From CALVXC01 sp036636255 (lineage in GTDB: Bacteria; Bacillota_I; Bacilli_A; RF39; UBA660): 10,976 nucleotides of DNA. Shown here in pieces: positions 8,101 to 10,976 of this stretch (position 1 is the first letter of the stretch; each line of letters opens with the position of its first letter). The DNA lies in contig JAVWOV010000034.1 of NCBI GenBank assembly GCA_036636255.1, positions 1 to 10,976 on the forward strand, read 5' to 3'. The notes under the pieces were generated by a model. It was not told the origin of the DNA, searched no databases, and saw only the letters and a list, made by a program, of their open reading frames with translations. A program made the translations under genes and the position numbers.

Positions 8101-8129
8101 ATAGTAATCCAATAAAGCTTGTTTGTCAA
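8101..8129 (-). promoter_or_regulatory. Minus-strand promoter of the small-RNA candidate
   Basis: On the minus strand a perfect -35 box TTGACA (plus 8124-8129) is followed after exactly 17 bases by TACTAT (plus 8101-8106), a four-of-six match to the -10 consensus with further TATA-like bases after it. The start would fall at about 8093, the first base before the 5' hairpin. The -35 box is embedded in the 3' arm of the plus-strand PFOR terminator, so part of the match could come from that hairpin's own sequence. Confidence 0.45.
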
Positions 8130-8138
8130 GCTTTTTTT
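8114..8138 (+). terminator. Terminator of the PFOR transcript
   Basis: An 8-bp stem AAAGCTTG/CAAGCTTT (8114-8121 with 8127-8134) with a five-base loop runs into seven T residues (8132-8138). This is a textbook rho-independent terminator. It lies about 115 bases after the PFOR stop and just before the recG promoter, so the PFOR mRNA would read through the whole antisense small-RNA region. Confidence 0.85.
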
Positions 8139-8160
8139 AATAATTTATAATAGAAAACCA

Positions 8161-8189
8161 TTGACAAACAAAAAAAAGTTTCTTATACT
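8161..8189 (+). promoter_or_regulatory. recG promoter
   Basis: A perfect TTGACA (8161-8166) and TATACT (8184-8189, five of six) are separated by 17 bases. The predicted start is near 8195-8197, leaving a leader of about 14 bases with the ribosome-binding sequence AAGGTG (8200-8205) before the GTG start. recG therefore has its own transcript, separate from PFOR. Confidence 0.85.
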
Positions 8190-8209
8190 TTAAATAAAGA
8201 AGGTGACAA

Positions 8210-8872
8210 GTGGATTTAAATGACATAAAAGGGATTGGGTTTAAAACTATTAAACAATTAAATAAACTAAATATTTTTAACACAAGTGATTTATTAAATT
8301 ATTTTCCTTATCGTTATGATATAATAAAAGTTAGTGATTTAAACAACTTAAAAAATGATTATAAAATTATCGTTGATGGTTTAGTTTTAAATATTCCTCA
8401 TATTTATTACATAAATCATAAATTAGATAAAATGACTTTTCAATTAAAAAGTAATCAAATTATTTTTAATGTTACTATTTTTAATCGTGGTTTTTTAAAG
8501 CAATACTTATCGGTAAATAAGAGCATAACTGTAATAGGCAAATATCAACAAAAAAATGATCGAATAATAGCAAGTGAGATAATACTTAAAGCTTTAGGAG
8601 ATAAGTTGATAATTAAACCTATATATCATAAATTAAAAGGAATTAGTAATAATTTTATTCATAAGCGGATTAATGATGTTATTAAACAAATCGAAGTAAC
8701 TGATTATATACCTTCATATTTAGTAAAAAAACATAAATTTTTAGCGAAAAAAACAAGCTTGTTAATTATTCATAATCCTACTGATTTAACACAATTAAAA
8801 CAAGCTAGAATAAGGTTAAAATATGAAGAACTATTTATATTTATGTTAAAAATAATAAAGAAAATAAACTAG
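8210..8872 (+). CDS. recG: ATP-dependent DNA helicase RecG, N-terminal part (frameshifted)
   Basis: RecG is a monomeric superfamily-2 helicase that reverses stalled replication forks and processes branched DNA. The GTG start is chosen because AAGGTG lies four bases upstream and the protein then begins with the family's helix-hairpin-helix-like segment (IKGIGFKTIKQLNKLNIFNTSDLLNYFPYRY). The wedge domain's OB fold follows (roughly 40-150), and the frame runs to RLKYEELFIFMLKI, the conserved segment just before the helicase motor. It then reads IKKIN and stops at TAG 8870-8872. The -1 frame continues the family sequence: KENKLGIKRN, then the LPF.LT..Q motif that opens the motor. Both halves are otherwise intact. 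A one-base loss in an A-rich tract between about 8827 and 8870 restores one frame of roughly 658 aa, close to the normal 670-680. Confidence 0.85.
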   Translation: MDLNDIKGIGFKTIKQLNKLNIFNTSDLLNYFPYRYDIIKVSDLNNLKNDYKIIVDGLVLNIPHIYYINHKLDKMTFQLKSNQIIFNVTIFNRGFLKQYLSVNKSITVIGKYQQKNDRIIASEIILKALGDKLIIKPIYHKLKGISNNFIHKRINDVIKQIEVTDYIPSYLVKKHKFLAKKTSLLIIHNPTDLTQLKQARIRLKYEELFIFMLKIIKKIN

Positions 8873-10185
8873 GAATAAAAAGAAATGTTGCCTATGAAAA
8901 AGTAAATATGGTAATTAAAAAATTACCATTTTGTTTGACAACAGATCAATTAAAAGCAATTAAAATAATTTATAATAATTTAACAACAAATCAGGTAATG
9001 AATCGCTTATTACAAGGAGATGTAGGTAGTGGCAAAACAATTGTATCTTTTTTAGCTATTTTCATTAATTATTTAGCCAATTATCAAAGTGCCTTAATGG
9101 CTCCAACTGAATTATTAGCACAACAACATTATAATGATTTTTTAAATTTATTTAGTGATTATAACATTAAATGTACGTTATTAACGGGAAAAACCACAAT
9201 AAAAAATAAACAAGAAATTTATGAACAATTAAAAAATGGTAAAATTGACGTTATAATAGGAACACATTCGCTTATTAGTGAAAGTGTTAAATATTATAAT
9301 TTAGGTTTAGTTATAACTGATGAGCAACATCGTTTTGGTGTAAGACAAAGAGAAAACTTTAAAAATAAAGGTAAATCGCCAGATGTTTTGTATATGAGCG
9401 CTACGCCTATACCGCGGACTTATGCAATAACTTTATACGGAGACATGGATATTTCTAGTATTAAAACAATGCCAATAGGGCGAAAAAAAATTAAAACATG
9501 GTTAATAAATTCTAAGCGTATTAATGATGTTTTTATTTTAATGAAGCAGGAATTAATTAAAAATCATCAAATTTATGTGGTAGCTCCATTAATTGAAGAA
9601 AAAGAAAAAATAACGGGAACTGATGTTTATAAATTAGAACAAACAATGAACGTAGTATTTGGTGATAATTATAATATAGGTATTTTACATGGTCAAATGA
9701 GTGGTATAGAAAAAGTTGATATTATGACCAAATTCAAAAAAAACATTTTACAGATTTTAATTAGTACCACAGTTATTGAAGTAGGGATTGATGTTAAGAA
9801 TGCTACTGTTATAATTATTTTTGATAGTTTTCGTTTTGGTTTGTCAACAATTCATCAATTACGAGGACGAGTGGGGCGAAATGAACATCAGTCATATTGT
9901 ATTTTAATAAGTGATAAAGAAACAAAACGACTAGATGTTTTAACTAAAACGTTTGATGGTTTTAAAATAAGCGAAGCTGATTTTAAATTACGAGGTAGTG
10001 GAGAAATATTTGGTATTAAACAAAGTGGAGATATGAATTTTTATATTGCCGATATTAAAAAAGATTATGATTTAGTTTTAATGGCTAAAGAGGATAGTGA
10101 AATGTTTATAAATGATAGAAATTTATTAGATGATAAAAATAATTATATTTTAAAAAAGCTTGAAAATATAATGGAAATAAGCTAA
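8851..10185 (+). CDS. recG: ATP-dependent DNA helicase RecG, C-terminal helicase part (frameshifted)
   Basis: This frame carries the RecG motor. Homology starts at about 8851; the first ATG is at 8908 (425 aa), without a ribosome-binding site, so separate translation is doubtful. Numbered from that ATG: LPFCLTTDQ (6-14), Walker A GDVGSGKT (37-44), APTELLAQQH (65-74), GTHSLI, the DEQH box (138-141), SATPIPRT (164-171), HGQMS, STTVIEVGIDV, and motif VI QLRGRVGRNEHQS (317-329). The RecG-specific TRG hook LRGSGEIFGIKQSG is at 361-374, which couples ATP use to fork movement and excludes PriA, Mfd or UvrB. All motor residues seem intact. Detached from the wedge domain it would not be expected to rescue forks, so the gene is either broken in this strain or misread here. 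Confidence 0.85.
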   Translation, partial: NNKENKLGIKRNVAYEKVNMVIKKLPFCLTTDQLKAIKIIYNNLTTNQVMNRLLQGDVGSGKTIVSFLAIFINYLANYQSALMAPTELLAQQHYNDFLNLFSDYNIKCTLLTGKTTIKNKQEIYEQLKNGKIDVIIGTHSLISESVKYYNLGLVITDEQHRFGVRQRENFKNKGKSPDVLYMSATPIPRTYAITLYGDMDISSIKTMPIGRKKIKTWLINSKRINDVFILMKQELIKNHQIYVVAPLIEEKEKITGTDVYKLEQTMNVVFGDNYNIGILHGQMSGIEKVDIMTKFKKNILQILISTTVIEVGIDVKNATVIIIFDSFRFGLSTIHQLRGRVGRNEHQSYCILISDKETKRLDVLTKTFDGFKISEADFKLRGSGEIFGIKQSGDMNFYIADIKKDYDLVLMAKEDSEMFINDRNLLDDKNNYILKKLENIMEIS

Positions 10186-10369
10186 TTTTTAATAAAGTTA
10201 TATAATTTGTATAAGTTTGACATATATCATCTTTTTTTAGATTATTAGTAACATAATTTTTAAATATTATAATTTGTATGTAAATTTATTTCTTTTTTTA
10301 ATAAAGTAATTAAACTTAATCTTATCCAACAGATTACCATAAAATCATAAACAAAAAAATTAAAAATGA
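10186..10369. other. AT-rich intergenic stretch without a gene
   Basis: I see no coding frame, tRNA or convincing recG terminator here. A 13-base string TTTTTAATAAAGT occurs at 10186-10198 and 10295-10307, and TATAATTTGTAT occurs at 10201-10212 and 10268-10279; in such low-complexity DNA this may be chance. A TTGACA at 10217-10222 has only a weak -10 partner. Confidence 0.5.
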
Positions 10370-10398
10370 TTGACATTTTAGTTAATTATTATTATAAT
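10370..10398 (+). promoter_or_regulatory. Perfect consensus promoter of the second small RNA
   Basis: TTGACA (10370-10375) and TATAAT (10393-10398) are separated by exactly 17 bases, so all twelve hexamer positions match the vegetative sigma consensus. The predicted start, near 10405, is the first base before a hairpin. No protein-coding start follows on this strand before the terminator. Confidence 0.85.
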
Positions 10399-10404
10399 TA
10401 TTTT

Positions 10405-10527
10405 AGCGTGATATTAATTCACGTCAAGATACTCTTACGGATTTATGTGAGAGTATACAACCAAACCCCCTGAAGACCGGCAATGCCGGTCACTTTTGTT
10501 GAAATATAAGGCTTTCTAGCCTTTTTT
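10405..10527 (+). ncRNA. Candidate structured small RNA, about 123 nt
   Basis: The RNA is bounded by a perfect promoter and an intrinsic terminator and is structured almost throughout. Hairpin 1 is 10406-10411 with 10419-10424 (six bp, one wobble). Hairpin 2 is 10429-10438 with 10447-10456 (ten bp, one wobble). A C-rich stretch follows (ACCAAACCCCC, 10460-10470). A 7-bp hairpin GACCGGC-AAT-GCCGGTC is at 10475-10491. CAACCAAA (10458-10465) may pair with TTTTGTTG (10494-10501) around it. The terminator hairpin ends it. I do not recognise it: the tmRNA, SRP RNA and RNase P signatures are absent, and it matches no riboswitch core I know. It could be a trans-acting small RNA, or a riboswitch or leader whose downstream gene was displaced by the element to the right. 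Confidence 0.6.
10508..10527 (+). terminator. Terminator of the second small RNA
   Basis: A 6-bp stem AAGGCT/AGCCTT (10508-10513 with 10518-10523) closes a TTCT loop and runs into six T residues (10522-10527). It is oriented to stop the transcript started at 10405. Confidence 0.85.
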
Positions 10528-10533
10528 ATTTTG

Positions 10534-10574
10534 TCTGCATACATTTCTGCATACATAAAAGTGTATGCAGAAAT
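10534..10574. repeat. Two direct and one inverted TCTGCATAC repeats beside the integrase gene (possible att or arm sites)
   Basis: TCTGCATACAT occurs at 10534-10544 and again at 10546-10556, twelve bases apart. The second copy also forms a perfect 13-bp inverted repeat: 10543-10555 with 10562-10574, six-base loop. The array lies three bases beyond the 3' end of the recombinase gene and just after the terminator of the small RNA. Attachment and arm-binding sites of tyrosine-recombinase elements are often found there. The hairpin lacks a T-tail on either strand, so a pure terminator role is less likely. The partner site at the far end of the element would be outside this window. Confidence 0.5.
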
Positions 10575-10576
10575 AT

Positions 10577-10951
10577 TTACTTAGATAATTGATTCATTAA
10601 ATTAACTACATCATCCATTTTATTTTTGAATAGGTGAGCATAGGTATTAAGTGTCTCATCTATTTTTGCATGGCCTAAATATTTTGCTACAATCATAATA
10701 TTAGCGCCCTTATTAATTAATATAGATGCACAACTATGTCTGAAGTCATGAATTCTTATTTGTTTAACTCCAGCTTTTTTTGCATTATCATTTTTTCTTC
10801 TTCTAAGTACATCTGGATGTAATGGATTAATATCTCCAAATACAAACCATTTTTCACTAAAGTTTATATGTTTCATCATTTTATCTTTATATGAATTTAA
10901 ATCTTCAACTGGTGTTAGGATAGTGGTGTTAGGATAGAAATATAGACACAA
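10577..10951 (-). pseudogene. Tyrosine recombinase (phage or ICE integrase), 3' remnant
   Basis: This 124-aa frame is the catalytic C-terminal half of a tyrosine integrase, whose usual length is about 380-400 aa. It shows HDFR (His68, Arg71), YLGH (His94) and LNTYAHLF with nucleophile Tyr104, preceded by WFVFGD.NPL.PD.LRRRKN, typical of Firmicutes phage and conjugative-element integrases. The first catalytic Arg, the beta-hairpin Lys and the DNA-binding N-terminus are missing. The frame opens only with a TTG and an in-frame TGA lies two codons before it. Recognisable sequence ends at about TILTPVEDLN, where a 14-base tandem duplication sits. The gene points left toward the TCTGCATAC repeats, as integrase genes commonly do. 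I read it as an inactive remnant; an assembly fault at the contig edge is the alternative. Confidence 0.8.
10910..10937. repeat. 14-base tandem duplication at the integrase break
   Basis: TGGTGTTAGGATAG occurs twice in direct succession (10910-10923 and 10924-10937). Fourteen is not a multiple of three, so the duplication shifts the integrase frame. Removing one copy opens the frame to the window edge, but the added residues do not look like integrase, so other damage or a junction is also likely upstream. Confidence 0.85.
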
Positions 10952-10976
10952 AAGTATTCACAAAATGATAAAATAT

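Noticed and set aside
8046..8110. Plus-strand three-way junction resembling a purine-type riboswitch
   Set aside because: The closing stem is only five pairs with one wobble, the conserved purine-riboswitch junction and loop bases are absent, and the recG promoter starts downstream, so it could not control recG. The minus-strand reading explains more of the signals.
8827..8872. Programmed frameshifting in recG
   Set aside because: No heptamer in the overlap allows both tRNAs to re-pair in the -1 frame, and I see no stimulatory hairpin; a simple indel is the better explanation.
101..10185. Mycoplasma-type code with TGA as tryptophan
   Set aside because: All tryptophan codons checked are TGG, and the genes are full length without reading through TGA. 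Reading TGA as Trp does not repair the recG or PFOR frameshifts.
10322..10330. DnaA-box-like TTATCCAAC and a possible replication origin
   Set aside because: It differs from TTATCCACA at two positions, there is only one copy, and neither dnaA nor a box cluster is present.
10405..10527. tmRNA, SRP RNA or RNase P RNA
   Set aside because: There is no tRNA-like 3' end with GGTTCGA, no SRP GGAA-type tetraloop domain, and it is far too short for RNase P RNA.

Overview
The window is AT-rich DNA with tightly packed genes and very short leaders. It looks like a low-GC Firmicutes/Mycoplasmatota-type bacterium, for example an uncultured anaerobic Bacilli lineage near the Mollicutes. ParE, ParC, PFOR and RecG all have recognisable Firmicutes-like motifs. 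Every tryptophan codon I checked is TGG, and the frames end only in TAA or TAG. This argues for the standard code rather than the Mycoplasma code, although TGA is not used as a stop here. A single-chain PFOR points to anaerobic fermentative metabolism. The taxonomic placement is inferred.

Layout: (1) 56-4549, a parE-parC operon for topoisomerase IV, with a consensus-like promoter and a hairpin terminator. (2) 4570-8138, a pyruvate:ferredoxin oxidoreductase (PFOR/nifJ) unit. Its promoter carries a 15-base palindrome over the -35 box. Its coding sequence is split by a -1 frameshift lying exactly on an A_AAA_AAG heptamer. (3) 7998-8138, a dense intergenic region. It holds the plus-strand PFOR terminator and, on the minus strand, a complete-looking small-RNA gene (promoter, two hairpins, C-rich linker, U-tailed terminator) antisense to the PFOR 3' end. 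(4) 8161-10185, recG, with a perfect TTGACA box and a TATACT box 17 bases apart, split by a -1 type frameshift with no canonical slippery site. (5) 10186-10369, AT-rich and without a gene. (6) 10370-10527, a second small-RNA gene with a perfect consensus promoter and terminator. (7) 10534-10951, two direct copies and one inverted copy of a TCTGCATAC-type repeat, then the 3' part of a leftward tyrosine-recombinase gene. That gene is broken at a 14-base tandem duplication. This looks like the left edge of an integrated element continuing beyond the window.

The protein genes are housekeeping: chromosome decatenation (ParE/ParC), acetyl-CoA and reduced ferredoxin production (PFOR), and replication-fork rescue (RecG). 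The less ordinary content is the PFOR frameshift, which is either programmed recoding or a homopolymer indel, and the two small-RNA candidates, which share an architecture. I recognised no tRNA, rRNA, CRISPR array or defence system. Two frameshifts of the same direction in A-rich tracts within 2.5 kb are also what homopolymer sequencing errors would produce. Raw reads should be checked before any biological reading is accepted.
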